Source: Pelomonas aquatica
Lineage (GTDB): Bacteria; Pseudomonadota; Gammaproteobacteria; Burkholderiales; Burkholderiaceae_C
Direction: 5' to 3'
DNA: 64,000 nucleotides
Assembly: GCF_026712205.1 (NCBI RefSeq)
Contig: NZ_JAPPUW010000015.1
Span: 62,001 to 126,000, forward strand
Shown: piece by piece, positions 1 to 8,645 of the stretch
Position numbering within the stretch: the stretch's first letter is position 1
Layout: the number at the start of each line of letters is the position of its first letter
Position numbers and translations under genes: made by a program
The notes under the pieces: model-generated
Database searches by the model: none
The model's input: only the letters and a program-made list of their open reading frames with translations
Told to the model about the DNA's origin: nothing

Positions 1-65
1 ACGTCCACCAGCTTCAATTGCTCCGGCCCGCCCGGGGCCGCGATGACGACCGCCTTTTCACCCAT
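1..65 (-). CDS. Quinone oxidoreductase-like protein, N-terminal fragment
   Basis: Only the first 21 or so codons lie in the window; the gene runs off the left edge. The visible N-terminus (MGEKAVVIAAPGGPEQLKLV) resembles the start of zinc-independent NADPH:quinone reductases of the medium-chain dehydrogenase family. The start is well supported: a GAGGAG ribosome binding site lies 7 nt upstream of the ATG. It is divergent from the EamA permease gene. The family call rests on a short segment, so it is tentative. Confidence 0.55.
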   Translation of the reverse strand, partial: MGEKAVVIAAPGGPEQLKLVD

Positions 66-127
66 AGCTCTCTCCTCGTTGAGTTGTCGGCTATCGTGCC
101 AGCCCTTTGCCTGCCGCGCCGCACCCC

Positions 128-1030
128 GTGAAGCTGACCCCACGCCTTGCCCTGCTGTTGACGCTGCCGCCGCTGTTCTGGGCCGGCAATGCCGTCGTCG
201 GCCGCATGGTGCGCGACGCCATCCCGCCGCTGACGCTGAACGCGCTGCGCTGGGCGCTGGCCCTGCTGCTGCTCGCGCCGCTGGCCTGGCGGCTGCTGGC
301 CGACCCGCGCCCGGCGCTGGCACGCTGGCGCGGCCTGGCCTGGCTCGGTTTTCTCGGCATGGGTTGCTACAACGCGCTGCAATACCTCGCGCTGCACACC
401 TCGTCGCCGCTGAACGTGACGCTGATCACCGCCAGCATGCCGGTGTGGATGCTGGGCGTGGGCGCCCTCGCCTACGGCGTCAGGCCGACGCGGCGTCAGC
501 TCGCCGGCGCCGGCCTGTCGCTGCTGGGCGTGGCCGTCGTCATCGCACGCGGCGACCCGGCGGCCCTGCTGGCCGTGCACTTCGTGCCGGGTGACCTGCT
601 GATGCTGCTGGCCCTCTTCACCTGGGCCCTCTACTCGTGGCGGCTGGCACGGCCGGCACGGGGCCTGGGGCCCGGCGAGAAGCCCGACTGGAACTGGGCC
701 GAGGCGCTGATGGCCCAGCTGATGTTCGGTGCCGTCTTCTCGGGCCTGTCGGCCGGCATCGAGCAGGTCGTCGCACCGGCCGCCATCCACTGGAGCCCGG
801 CCCTCGTCGCGGCGCTGTTCTACGTCGCCATCGGCCCCTCGCTGATCGCCTACCGCTGCTGGGGCCTGGGCGTGGCCGAGGCGGGGCCGGCGCTGGCGGG
901 CTTCTTCGTCAACCTGACGCCGGTGTTCGCCGCCGTCATCTCGGCCGCCCTGCTCGGCACGGCGCCGGCCTGGTACCACGGCCTGGCCTTCGCGCTCATC
1001 GCGGCCGGCATCCTCGTGTCATCGCGATGA
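128..1030 (+). CDS. EamA/DMT-family permease
   Basis: Integral inner-membrane protein of about 300 residues with roughly ten hydrophobic helices, the usual size and pattern of the drug/metabolite transporter (EamA, RhaT-like) family. The N-terminal PPLFWAGNAVVGR segment is typical of EamA repeats, and the second repeat ends in a short basic C-terminus. Substrate cannot be told from sequence; members export amino acids, metabolites or drugs. I chose the GTG at 128, which gives MKLTPRLALLL; a TTG at 107 would add seven residues. The stop overlaps the rluA start, suggesting translational coupling. Confidence 0.85.
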   Translation: MKLTPRLALLLTLPPLFWAGNAVVGRMVRDAIPPLTLNALRWALALLLLAPLAWRLLADPRPALARWRGLAWLGFLGMGCYNALQYLALHTSSPLNVTLITASMPVWMLGVGALAYGVRPTRRQLAGAGLSLLGVAVVIARGDPAALLAVHFVPGDLLMLLALFTWALYSWRLARPARGLGPGEKPDWNWAEALMAQLMFGAVFSGLSAGIEQVVAPAAIHWSPALVAALFYVAIGPSLIAYRCWGLGVAEAGPALAGFFVNLTPVFAAVISAALLGTAPAWYHGLAFALIAAGILVSSR

Positions 1031-1620
1031 TGCGCATCGTCCACGCCGACGACCGCCTGGTCGTCATCGACAAGCCCGCCGGCCTGCTCAGCGTGCCGGG
1101 CCGCACCGAGTCCGACTGCGCCAGCGCCCGCGTGCAGGCCGCCTACCCCGACGCGCTGATCGTGCACCGCCTCGACCAGGCCACATCCGGCCTGCTGCTG
1201 TTCGCACGCGGCCCCGATGCGCAGCGTGAGCTCAGCGCCGACTTCGCCGGGCGCCGCGTCGGCAAGACCTATGTCGCCGTCGTCGCCGGGCACCTGGAAG
1301 GCGAAGGCCTGATCGACCTGCCGCTGGGCGCCGACTGGCCCAACCGGCCGCGCCAGCAAGTCGACCTGGAACAGGGCAAGCCCTCGCAGACGCGCTGGCG
1401 CGTGCTGGCCCACGAGGGCGGCCACACCCGCGTCGCGCTGGAGCCGCTGACCGGCCGCAGCCACCAGCTGCGCGTGCACCTCGCCCACCTCGGCCACGCC
1501 ATACTCGGCGATGCCCTCTATGCCGAGCCCGACATCGCCGCCACCAGCCCGCGCCTGCTGCTGCACGCCAGCGAGCTGCACATCGGCGGCCACCACTTCG
1601 TCTGCCCACCGGAGTTCTGA
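1027..1620 (+). CDS. rluA: RluA-type 23S rRNA/tRNA pseudouridine synthase
   Basis: Predicted dual-specificity pseudouridine synthase; E. coli RluA modifies 23S rRNA U746 and tRNA U32. The short form (about 197 residues) has no S4 domain. Visible features are IDKPAGLLSVPGR near residues 14-26, the catalytic HRLDQATSG motif at 47-55 with nucleophile Asp50, and the DWPNRP, TGRSHQLRVHL and ILGDALYA blocks, all matching E. coli RluA closely. The ATG at 1027 overlaps the upstream stop; a second ATG follows at 1030. The SDR gene starts directly after the stop. Confidence 0.9.
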   Translation: MMRIVHADDRLVVIDKPAGLLSVPGRTESDCASARVQAAYPDALIVHRLDQATSGLLLFARGPDAQRELSADFAGRRVGKTYVAVVAGHLEGEGLIDLPLGADWPNRPRQQVDLEQGKPSQTRWRVLAHEGGHTRVALEPLTGRSHQLRVHLAHLGHAILGDALYAEPDIAATSPRLLLHASELHIGGHHFVCPPEF

Positions 1621-2325
1621 ATGCATCTCTACATCGTCACCGGCAGCTCGCGCGGCCTCGGCACCGCCCTCGCCAGGCAATTGGCCCAGCCCGGCAACAC
1701 CGTCGTCGGCATCGCCCGCAGCGCCAACCCGGCTCTGCAGGCCGAGCAATGGGCGCTGGACCTGGCCGACCCGCTGCCCGCCGCCGAACGCCTGCAGGCT
1801 TGGCTGCGCGCCCACACCGGCTGGCAGAGCGCCACGCTGATCAACAACGCCGCGCTGCTGAGCGAGCCCGGCCCGCTGGCGGCCAGCGACCTGGCCGGCC
1901 TGTCCGCGGCGCTGCGGGTCGGGCTGGAGGCACCGGTGCTGCTCAGCCGCGTCTTCCTCGCCGAGACGGCCGGCGTGCCGCGGCGGCGCATCCTCAACAT
2001 CTCCTCCGGTCTGGGCCGCCGCGCGATGGCCGGCAGCGCGAGCTACTGCGCGGTCAAGGCCGGGCTGGACCACCTCAGCCGTGCGCTGGCGCTGGAGGCG
2101 CCGGATGTCGGCATCGTGTCGCTGGCCCCCGGCGTCATCGACACCGACATGCAGGTCCAGCTGCGCGGTGCCGACCCGGCCCGCTTCCCGGAGCGGGCCC
2201 GCTTCCAGGGTCTGAAGGACGGCGGACAGCTGCAGACGGCCGAAGCCACGGCGGCCTCGATTGTTCGGTTTCTGTTGCGGCCAGACTTCGGAGAAACCGT
2301 AGTTGCCGACATCCGGGACGCTTGA
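1621..2325 (+). CDS. Short-chain dehydrogenase/reductase (SDR)
   Basis: Classical SDR of 234 residues that should bind NAD(P)H. The cofactor motif TGSSRGLG is at 7-14, NNAA at 75-78, a serine-rich ISS at 127-129, and the catalytic Tyr142-x3-Lys146 pair in SYCAVKAG. Overall length and spacing resemble sepiapterin-reductase/benzil-reductase-type SDRs, but substrate is unknown. The ATG directly follows the rluA stop, so the two are very likely co-transcribed. Confidence 0.85.
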   Translation: MHLYIVTGSSRGLGTALARQLAQPGNTVVGIARSANPALQAEQWALDLADPLPAAERLQAWLRAHTGWQSATLINNAALLSEPGPLAASDLAGLSAALRVGLEAPVLLSRVFLAETAGVPRRRILNISSGLGRRAMAGSASYCAVKAGLDHLSRALALEAPDVGIVSLAPGVIDTDMQVQLRGADPARFPERARFQGLKDGGQLQTAEATAASIVRFLLRPDFGETVVADIRDA

Positions 2326-2383
2326 AAATCCTGAGTCTCGCCGGCAGCTGTCCGGCTGCTTCCCACGCTTTCCGGAGACTCGC

Positions 2384-3238
2384 TTGAACCGCATCCTTGC
2401 CGTCAGCCTCGCCGCCCTGCTGGCCTTCGCCCTGCCCGTCCACGACGCCGAGGCCAAGCGCCTGGGCAGTGGCGGCATGAAACGCAGCACCCCGACGCAG
2501 ACCACCCCCAACATGCCGCCCGCCCGGCAGCCGGCGGCACCGCAGCAGGCCGCCCCGGCCAAGCCCGCGCCCCAGCCCGCCGCCGCGCCCAAGCGCTCCT
2601 GGATGGGCCCGCTCGCCGGCCTGGCCGCCGGCCTCGGCATCGCCGCGCTGGCCAGCCATTTCGGTTTCGGCGAGGGCCTGGCCAACCTCATGACGATGCT
2701 GCTGCTGGGCTTCGTGGCGGTGATCGCCATCCGCTTCCTGCTGCGCCGCTTCGCCGCGCCCAAGGCCCGGCTGGCCGGCGCCAACGGCATGAACTTCGAG
2801 GCCGCCCAGCCCCAGGCCCAGCTCGTCCAGCCCGCCTTCCAGCCTCAATCCGCCGTGGGTGGCTCGTCGGCGCTGCTGGCCGGCTTCGACGCCGCAGGCT
2901 TCGAGACGCTGGCCAAGCAGGTCTTCATCCGCCTGCAGGCCGCCAACGATGCCGGCGACCAGGCCGACCTGCGCCGCTTCACGACGCCGCAGATGTACGC
3001 CAGCATCCAGCACGAACTGCTGGAACGCGGCGGCGCCATCCAGCGCACCGAGGTGCTGCAGCTCGACGCCGGCGTCATCGACATGGCGACGGAGAACGGC
3101 GAGCAGCTCGTGTCGGTGCGCTTCCGGGGCCTGGTGCGCGAGGACAGCCAGCAGGCGGCCACGGATTTCGACGAGGTCTGGCACCTCGCCAAGGCCGACG
3201 ACGGCTGGCTGATCGCCGGCATCCAGCAGACGGCATGA
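2384..3238 (+). CDS. Tim44-like domain membrane protein
   Basis: About 284 residues. An N-terminal signal sequence ends near AEA at 22-24, followed by a Pro/Ala/Gln-rich linker, hydrophobic segments near 76-92 and 102-121, and a C-terminal globular domain starting around residue 155 that looks like the Tim44-like (MRPL45-related) fold. In bacteria this family is of unknown function and membrane-anchored. I chose the TTG at 2384 because it begins a clean signal peptide and has GGAGA a few bases upstream; an in-frame GTG at 2303 would add residues unlike a signal peptide. Confidence 0.8.
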   Translation: MNRILAVSLAALLAFALPVHDAEAKRLGSGGMKRSTPTQTTPNMPPARQPAAPQQAAPAKPAPQPAAAPKRSWMGPLAGLAAGLGIAALASHFGFGEGLANLMTMLLLGFVAVIAIRFLLRRFAAPKARLAGANGMNFEAAQPQAQLVQPAFQPQSAVGGSSALLAGFDAAGFETLAKQVFIRLQAANDAGDQADLRRFTTPQMYASIQHELLERGGAIQRTEVLQLDAGVIDMATENGEQLVSVRFRGLVREDSQQAATDFDEVWHLAKADDGWLIAGIQQTA

Positions 3239-3249
3239 CCCAACTCACA

Positions 3250-3310
3250 GCGGGTTAGATCTGACCCGCAGCCCCACCAAAATGGGCGCTCCAAGCGCCC
3301 ATTCCGTTTT
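3250..3310 (+). terminator. Two hairpins between Tim44-like and S9 peptidase genes; the second looks like an intrinsic terminator
   Basis: First hairpin: GCGGGT (3250-3255) pairs with ACCCGC (3264-3269). Second: a perfect 10-bp stem, AATGGGCGCT (3281-3290) with AGCGCCCATT (3294-3303), separated by CCA and followed by CCGTTTT. This fits termination of the upstream run, so the peptidase gene probably has its own promoter. Confidence 0.65.
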
Positions 3311-3322
3311 CCAAGGCCCTCC

Positions 3323-5317
3323 ATGATCCGTCTCTCCCTCTGTGCCCTCGGCATCACGCTGCTGGCGGCCTGCGCCGCTGCGCCAAAAGCGCCGGAAGCC
3401 ACCGTGGCGCCCAACGCCAACCTCTTCGTCCAGGGCATCCCGCCCGTGCCGCAGAGCCTGGCCGACGCCGTCGGCCGCTACAACGACTTCCGCGGCCATG
3501 GCTTCGCCGACTGGCACCCGACGCGGCGCGAGATGCTGGTCAGCCACCGCAAGGCCGGCGCCAACACGGCGCAGCTGTTCCGCGTGACGGCGCCGCTGGC
3601 CGACGGCGAGCAGCTGACGGACGGCATCGACCCGGTGACGCAGGCGAGCTACGAGCCCCGCAGCGGCCGCTACGCCGTCTTCGAGCGCGCCATCGGCGGC
3701 AACGAGGTCGCGCAGCTCTACCGCCTGCCGCTGGACCAGGCCGGCGCCCAGCCCGTGCTGCTGACGTCGCCCGACGAGCGCCACGCGATGAACGCCTGGC
3801 TGCGCAGGAGCGGCCAGCTCATCTACTCCGCCGTACCCATCGACCGCACGGCCCAGGGCGGCACGCGCAGCAGGATCACGACGACGCTGTGGCTGATGGA
3901 CCCCGAGAAGCCCGAGGGCCGGCGCAAGCTCGCCGAACTGGACGGCGGCGGCTGGAGCGCAAGCCAGGCCTCGCCGGACGAACGCCTCGTCGCGCTGACC
4001 CGCTATCTGTCGGCCAACGAATCGCAGGTCTGGATGCTGGACCTGGACAGCGGCGTGCCCAGGCAGGTCGCGCCGGCCGCCGGCAGCCAGGAGGCCAGGG
4101 CGGCCTATGCGCCGGTCGGCTGGGCGCCCGACGGCCGCACGCTGTGGATCGCCACCGACCGCGCCGGCGAGTTCCGCGAGCTGGCGCGGCTGGACCTGGA
4201 CAGCGGCCGCATCGAGCGCGTCAGCGGCCACATCCCCTGGGACGTCAGCGGCGTCTCGCTGACGGACGACGGCCGCAAGCTGGCCGCCCGGTTCAATGTC
4301 GACGGCCGCGAGGAGCTGCATTTCTTCGACGCCGCCACGGCCAGGGAGCTGCCCGCCCCGGCGCTGCCGGCCGGCAATGTCGGCGCCGCCCACTACGACC
4401 ACGCCCGCGCCGAGCTGGCCTTCTCGGTCAGCAACGCGCAGGGGCCGGGCCAGGTCTATTCCCTGGCCGCCGACGGCAGGCTGCAGCAGTGGACGCGTGC
4501 CTACGCGCCGCCCGGCATCGACACCTCCGGCTTCAGCGAACAGAAGATCGTGCGCTGGAAGAGCTTCGACGGCACCACCATCTCCGGCCTGCTGACGCCG
4601 CCGCCCGCGAAGTTCAGCGGCAGGCGCCCGGTGCTGATCGCCATCCACGGTGGCCCCGAGTCGCAGGCGCAGATGGGCTTCCTGGGCCGCAATGCCTACT
4701 ACGTGCAGGAGCTGGGCATGGCGCTGATCCAGCCCAATGTGCGGGGCTCGGCCGGCTACGGCAAAAGCTTCCTGGCGATGGACAACGGCTTCAAGCGCGA
4801 GGACTCGGTGAAGGACATCGGCGCGCTGCTGGACTGGATCGCCACGCAGCCGGACCTCGACGCCTCGCGCGTGCTCGTCACCGGCGGCAGCTACGGCGGC
4901 TATATGACGCTGGCCGTGTCGACGCACTATGCCGACCGCATCGCCGGCGCCATCGACGTGGTCGGCATCTCGCACTTCGTGACCTTCCTGAACAACACCG
5001 AGAGCTACCGCCGCGACCTGCGCCGCGTCGAGTACGGCGACGAACGCGACCCGGCCATGCGCGCCCACCTGGACAAGATCTCGCCGCTGACCAATGTGGC
5101 CAGGATCAAGAAGCCGCTGTTCGTCGTGCAGGGCCGCAACGACCCGCGCGTGCCCTATACCGAGGCCGAGCAGATCGTCGCCAAGGTCCGCGAGGGCGGC
5201 ACGCCGGTCTGGTATCTGCGCGCCGAGAACGAAGGCCATGGTTTCCAGAAGAAGGAGAACCAGGATTTCCAGATCTACGCGACCGTCCTGTTCATGCAGC
5301 AGACGGTATTGAAGTAG
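3323..5317 (+). CDS. S9-family serine peptidase (prolyl oligopeptidase type), lipoprotein
   Basis: 664 residues. A lipoprotein signal (LLAACAAAP) indicates lipidation at Cys about residue 16, so the enzyme is probably periplasmic and membrane-anchored. An N-terminal beta-propeller (WD40/TolB-like repeats, about 40-390) precedes an alpha/beta hydrolase domain. The catalytic triad is visible: nucleophile Ser in GGSYGGYM near 522, Asp in GRNDPR near 605, and His in NEGHGF near 638. This is the layout of acylaminoacyl-peptidase/dipeptidyl-peptidase-like S9C enzymes that cut short peptides. It ends convergently with the next gene, overlapping it by 26 bp. Confidence 0.9.
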   Translation: MIRLSLCALGITLLAACAAAPKAPEATVAPNANLFVQGIPPVPQSLADAVGRYNDFRGHGFADWHPTRREMLVSHRKAGANTAQLFRVTAPLADGEQLTDGIDPVTQASYEPRSGRYAVFERAIGGNEVAQLYRLPLDQAGAQPVLLTSPDERHAMNAWLRRSGQLIYSAVPIDRTAQGGTRSRITTTLWLMDPEKPEGRRKLAELDGGGWSASQASPDERLVALTRYLSANESQVWMLDLDSGVPRQVAPAAGSQEARAAYAPVGWAPDGRTLWIATDRAGEFRELARLDLDSGRIERVSGHIPWDVSGVSLTDDGRKLAARFNVDGREELHFFDAATARELPAPALPAGNVGAAHYDHARAELAFSVSNAQGPGQVYSLAADGRLQQWTRAYAPPGIDTSGFSEQKIVRWKSFDGTTISGLLTPPPAKFSGRRPVLIAIHGGPESQAQMGFLGRNAYYVQELGMALIQPNVRGSAGYGKSFLAMDNGFKREDSVKDIGALLDWIATQPDLDASRVLVTGGSYGGYMTLAVSTHYADRIAGAIDVVGISHFVTFLNNTESYRRDLRRVEYGDERDPAMRAHLDKISPLTNVARIKKPLFVVQGRNDPRVPYTEAEQIVAKVREGGTPVWYLRAENEGHGFQKKENQDFQIYATVLFMQQTVLK

Positions 5318-5819
5318 GCCGGCCATAGGCGGGCGGCGGCGGCCAGCTGGCCGGTGCCGGCACGCCGCCCCGCCACTGCCGCGCATTGATCCAGCCGCCA
5401 TGCCCGACGACCAGCGCACAGCACGGCTGCCAGGCGGCGGCGCGGTCGAGGAGCCGGGCCAACGGCTCGCCGCCATCGAAATCGAAGCCGCAGAAGTCGG
5501 CCATCCAGCGCTCGAACTCGGGCGCCGGAATGCTCGCCCAGGGCCGGCCGTCCCAGGCGCCGAAATCCATCTCGGCCAGCGTCGCGTCCACCCGCCAGAG
5601 AAAGCCCCAGCGCCGCAGCCAGCGCCCCACGTCGGCCGCGCGCGCCAGCGGCGACGTGACGACCTCACGCGGCAGGCCGTGGCGCCGCGCGTGGGCGCGG
5701 ATGCGATGGGCCAGGCGCTTGGCCTTGCGTGGGTCGACGGGCAGGTCGGTCCGACCGCCGATGCAGCGCCCCGCCGCACCGCGCGGCCTGGGGTGGCGCC
5801 AGATCGTGAAGGCCGGCAT
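5292..5819 (-). CDS. Histidine phosphatase-family protein, probable alpha-ribazole phosphatase
   Basis: 175 residues. The N-terminal phosphohistidine motif is IWRHP (RHP at 8-10), followed by TSPLARAAD with Ser56/Arg60, the acid region LAEMDFGAWDG near 81-91, and VVGHGG with His140. These match the phosphoglycerate-mutase-like phosphatase fold. The ATG overlaps the cobS stop (TGATG), and cobT lies next, so dephosphorylation of alpha-ribazole 5'-phosphate (CobC role) is the likely job. That function is inferred from context. Confidence 0.8.
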   Translation of the reverse strand: MPAFTIWRHPRPRGAAGRCIGGRTDLPVDPRKAKRLAHRIRAHARRHGLPREVVTSPLARAADVGRWLRRWGFLWRVDATLAEMDFGAWDGRPWASIPAPEFERWMADFCGFDFDGGEPLARLLDRAAAWQPCCALVVGHGGWINARQWRGGVPAPASWPPPPAYGRPTSIPSAA

Positions 5820-6580
5820 CAGAGCGAGGCCGTGAACGCCAGCAGCACGGCAATCTCGGTCAACTGCTCGGTCGCGCCCAGGCCGTCGCCCGTGTAGCCG
5901 CCCAGGCGGCGCTTCAGCCACTGCCGCATCGCCCAGGCGACGAGCAGCGCCGCGGCAAGGGCCAGCAGCAGGCGCGGCGGCGGAACCCCGCAGGCCGCCA
6001 GCGTCAGCGCCAGCAGGCCGCACCAGCCCAGCGCGATGCCGAGGTTGCGCGGCGCAACGGCCAGCGCCAGCGGCTTGGCCTTGGCGTGGTCCACGTCGCC
6101 GCCGTAGGGCAGGCCGACCATGACGCCGACCGCCGCCGCGCGTGCGAAGGCATGGCCGGCCAGCAGCGCCGCGACGGCACCAAGCACCGGTCGCGTCGCC
6201 AGCACGGCCAGCAGCGCCGCACGCAGCAGCAGGCTCAGTCCCAGGGCCAGCGCACCATAGCTGCCGATGCGCGAGTCCTTCATGATGGCCAGCGCCTTGT
6301 CGCGCGGCACGACGCCGCCGAGCGCGTCGAAGGTGTCGGCCAGGCCGTCCTCGTGGAAGCCGCCCGTCAGCGCCACCGTCGCGGCCAGCGCGAGCACGGC
6401 GGCAATCCAGGCGGGCCAGAGCTGGGACGCGCCAAGCAGCACGGCCGCACCGACCGCGCCGACCAGCGCGCCGACGAGCGGGAAGTGGCGCACACAGTCG
6501 TTGAGCCAGCCCGGCTCGAAGCGCGCCAGCCGCACCGGCAGCCGCGTCAGGAACTGCAGCGCGACGAGAAACAGCCGCAC
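5819..6580 (-). CDS. cobS: Adenosylcobinamide-GDP ribazoletransferase (cobalamin synthase)
   Basis: 253-residue polytopic membrane protein joining adenosylcobinamide-GDP with alpha-ribazole (phosphate) in the last steps of cobalamin assembly. Typical CobS landmarks are FLTRLPV near the N-terminus, the segment HFPLVGALVG, the acidic FHEDGLADTFDALGG motif, and KDSRIGSYG. The GTG at 6580 gives MRLFLVALQFLTRLPV and begins 5 nt after the cobT stop. The stop overlaps the phosphatase start by one base. Start choice is good because the frame runs on upstream through cobT in another reading frame. Confidence 0.93.
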   Translation of the reverse strand: MRLFLVALQFLTRLPVRLARFEPGWLNDCVRHFPLVGALVGAVGAAVLLGASQLWPAWIAAVLALAATVALTGGFHEDGLADTFDALGGVVPRDKALAIMKDSRIGSYGALALGLSLLLRAALLAVLATRPVLGAVAALLAGHAFARAAAVGVMVGLPYGGDVDHAKAKPLALAVAPRNLGIALGWCGLLALTLAACGVPPPRLLLALAAALLVAWAMRQWLKRRLGGYTGDGLGATEQLTEIAVLLAFTASL

Positions 6581-6585
6581 GCCGC

Positions 6586-7611
6586 CTACTCGCGGTTGCT
6601 GACCCCGGCGCTCTCGAAGCTGGCCATCTCGGTCAGCAGCGCGCAGGCCGCCGTCAGCAGCGGCCAGGCCAGCGCCGCACCGCTGCCCTCGCCGAGGCGC
6701 AGGTCCAGGTCCAGCAGCGGGCGCGCGGCCAACTGCTGCAGCCAGCGCGCATGCGGGCCTTCGGCCGAGCGGTGGGCGAACACGCAGGCCGCGAGCACGC
6801 CGGGGCGCAGCGCCTCTGCCAGCGCGACGGCAGCCGTCGTGATGAAGCCGTCGACGACGACGACGCGGCAGCTGGCGGCGGCGGCGATGACGCTGCCGGC
6901 CATCGTCAGGATCTCGAAGCCACCCAGCGCCGCGGCGATCTGCAGCGGCGTCCGCGCGGCGACATTGGCGGCCAGTGCGTCGCCGAGCACGGCCAGCTTG
7001 CGCGCCACGCCCGCATCGTCCAGGCCGGTGCCGCGGCCCACGCAATCGGCCAGCGGCAGGCCGGTCAGGCGGGCCATCAACAGGCTGGCCGACGAGGTGT
7101 TGCCGATGCCCATCTCGCCGAGCAGCAGCGCATTGCCCGGCAGGCGCTCGACCAGGGCCATGCCGTTGCGCAGCGCGCGTTCGGCCTGCTCGATCGTCAT
7201 CGCCGGGCCGGCGCTGGAATCGGCCGTGCCGGCCGCGATGCGCAGGTCGACGGCGCCTTCGGCCAGCGGCGCATCGACGCCGCAGTCCGCGATCGTCAGC
7301 GCCAGGCCTTGCTGGCGCGCCAGCACCGACACGGCCGCGCCGCCGGCCAGCATATTGGCCACCATCTGCGGCGTGACCTCGCGCGGATAGGCCGACACGC
7401 CGCGCCGCGACAGGCCATGGTCGGCGGCGTAGACGACGAGCTGGGGCTGGCGCAGCGCGGGCTTGTCGACGCCCTGGATCAACGCCAGCTGCAGGGCCAG
7501 CGCCTCGACGCGGCCGAGCGCGCCGAGGGGCTTGGTCTTGTGGTCGATGGCGTGCTGCACGCGCGCGGCAAGACCGGGCTCGGCCAGGGCCGGCAGTTCG
7601 GGAAGGTTCAT
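6586..7611 (-). CDS. cobT: Nicotinate-nucleotide--dimethylbenzimidazole phosphoribosyltransferase
   Basis: 341 residues. Transfers phosphoribose from nicotinate mononucleotide to 5,6-dimethylbenzimidazole, making alpha-ribazole 5'-phosphate for the cobalamin lower ligand. Diagnostic motifs are KTKPLGALGR near 25-34, YAADHG near 61-66, GEMGIGNTSSAS at 165-176, and a C-terminal GEGSGA near 307-312 that carries the expected general-base Glu. Length is normal for CobT. It is the first gene of cobT-cobS-phosphatase and lies 21 nt downstream of the CbiB-like gene. I see no cobalamin riboswitch upstream. Confidence 0.95.
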   Translation of the reverse strand: MNLPELPALAEPGLAARVQHAIDHKTKPLGALGRVEALALQLALIQGVDKPALRQPQLVVYAADHGLSRRGVSAYPREVTPQMVANMLAGGAAVSVLARQQGLALTIADCGVDAPLAEGAVDLRIAAGTADSSAGPAMTIEQAERALRNGMALVERLPGNALLLGEMGIGNTSSASLLMARLTGLPLADCVGRGTGLDDAGVARKLAVLGDALAANVAARTPLQIAAALGGFEILTMAGSVIAAAASCRVVVVDGFITTAAVALAEALRPGVLAACVFAHRSAEGPHARWLQQLAARPLLDLDLRLGEGSGAALAWPLLTAACALLTEMASFESAGVSNRE

Positions 7612-7632
7612 GGGTGGGTCGGGTGGTCGGGG

Positions 7633-8622
7633 TCAGCCGACGAGGTTGGCCAGGGTCAGCAGTGCGAGCAGCAGCATCCACAGCACGACGGAGCGCCAGA
7701 CGAGGCCGACGACGCTCTGCAGATGGGCGAGCTGGGGCGGCGCGCCGGCCGTGGAGCCGGCGGCGCCGGTGGCGTCGGGCTCGGAGCCCGCATCGAAGGT
7801 CTTGCTGCGGTCCGGCGTGATGCCGGGCGCCGCCGCACCGCCCAGCTGCAGGCCGACGGCACCGGCCGCGGACGCGAGGATGATGCCCTCGTTGGGATGC
7901 AGCCAGAGACTGGCGTCGCGGCGCCAGCCGTTCACCGCCTCCTCGAAGTTGCCGACGATGGCAAAGCCCGTGGCGGTCAGCCGCGCGGGCAGGTGGTCGA
8001 CGACGGCGAAGGCCTGGCGCGACAGCGCGAGCAGGCGCGGGTTGGTCGGCGCGTCCAGCGTGCGGCTCTTGAAGGCCCAGTAGCGGCTCGCGAACTCGGC
8101 CATGCGGTACACGATGGCGCCCGCCGGGCCCAGGCCGACCGTGGAGCAGACGATGAACCAGAAGAACACGCCGAACACATGGCGGTGGGCCGCGAGCAGC
8201 GAATGCTCGATGACGTGGCGGATCAGCTCGGTGCGCGGCAGCTCGCTGGCGTCCAGATGCCGCCACTCGGCCAGCAGCTGGCGCGCCGTGGCGTCGTCGC
8301 CGCGCTCCAGCGCATCGCGGATGTCGGTGAAGTAGTGGCTGAACTGGCGGAAGCCCAGCGTCAGGTAGAGGATGAGGACATCCAGGCCGAGCGCCAGCAG
8401 CAGGCTGAAATGGCGCAGGCCCCAATAGACCAGCGTGACGACCAGGCCCGGCACCAGCACCGTGATGGCCCAGACGACGGCGGCGTGGTGCTCGTCGCCG
8501 GCATCGAAATTGCGGCCCGTCCAGCGCACCCAGCCGATGACCGACTGGTGCACGCGGTTGCCATGCCTCAAGGGCTTGAGTTGCTCACACAACAGGGCCA
8601 GCAGCACCGCGAAGAAATTCAT
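7633..8622 (-). CDS. CobD/CbiB-family membrane protein
   Basis: 329 residues with several hydrophobic helices, ending in a hydrophobic segment near the C-terminus. It resembles the diverged CobD/CbiB-like (AmpE-related) proteins annotated in betaproteobacteria rather than textbook adenosylcobinamide-phosphate synthase. HPNEGIILASAAGAVGLQLGG near the C-terminus is CbiB-like. Its place directly upstream of cobT-cobS suggests a cobalamin role, but it could be a membrane protein of different function. The ATG at 8622 starts a signal-like MNFFAVLLALL. The Nudix gene upstream is 23 nt away. Confidence 0.75.
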   Translation of the reverse strand: MNFFAVLLALLCEQLKPLRHGNRVHQSVIGWVRWTGRNFDAGDEHHAAVVWAITVLVPGLVVTLVYWGLRHFSLLLALGLDVLILYLTLGFRQFSHYFTDIRDALERGDDATARQLLAEWRHLDASELPRTELIRHVIEHSLLAAHRHVFGVFFWFIVCSTVGLGPAGAIVYRMAEFASRYWAFKSRTLDAPTNPRLLALSRQAFAVVDHLPARLTATGFAIVGNFEEAVNGWRRDASLWLHPNEGIILASAAGAVGLQLGGAAAPGITPDRSKTFDAGSEPDATGAAGSTAGAPPQLAHLQSVVGLVWRSVVLWMLLLALLTLANLVG

Positions 8623-8645
8623 GGGCCGGGATGATAGTGGCGCGC

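Noticed and set aside
850-5779. Long minus-strand open frames opposite rluA, SDR, Tim44-like and S9 peptidase genes
   Set aside because: They have the Arg/Gly/Ala-biased composition of shadow frames, no recognisable domains, and lie entirely opposite conserved genes.
5819-8425. Very long minus-strand open frame (868 codons) covering cobT and the CbiB-like gene in another frame
   Set aside because: Only the last 253 codons (cobS) look like protein. The rest is Arg/Ala/Pro-rich antisense-type translation caused by high GC, overlapping two well-supported genes.
7612-8645. Possible cobalamin riboswitch before the cob genes
   Set aside because: The gaps are 21-23 nt, too short for a B12 riboswitch, and no B12-box-like sequence was seen.
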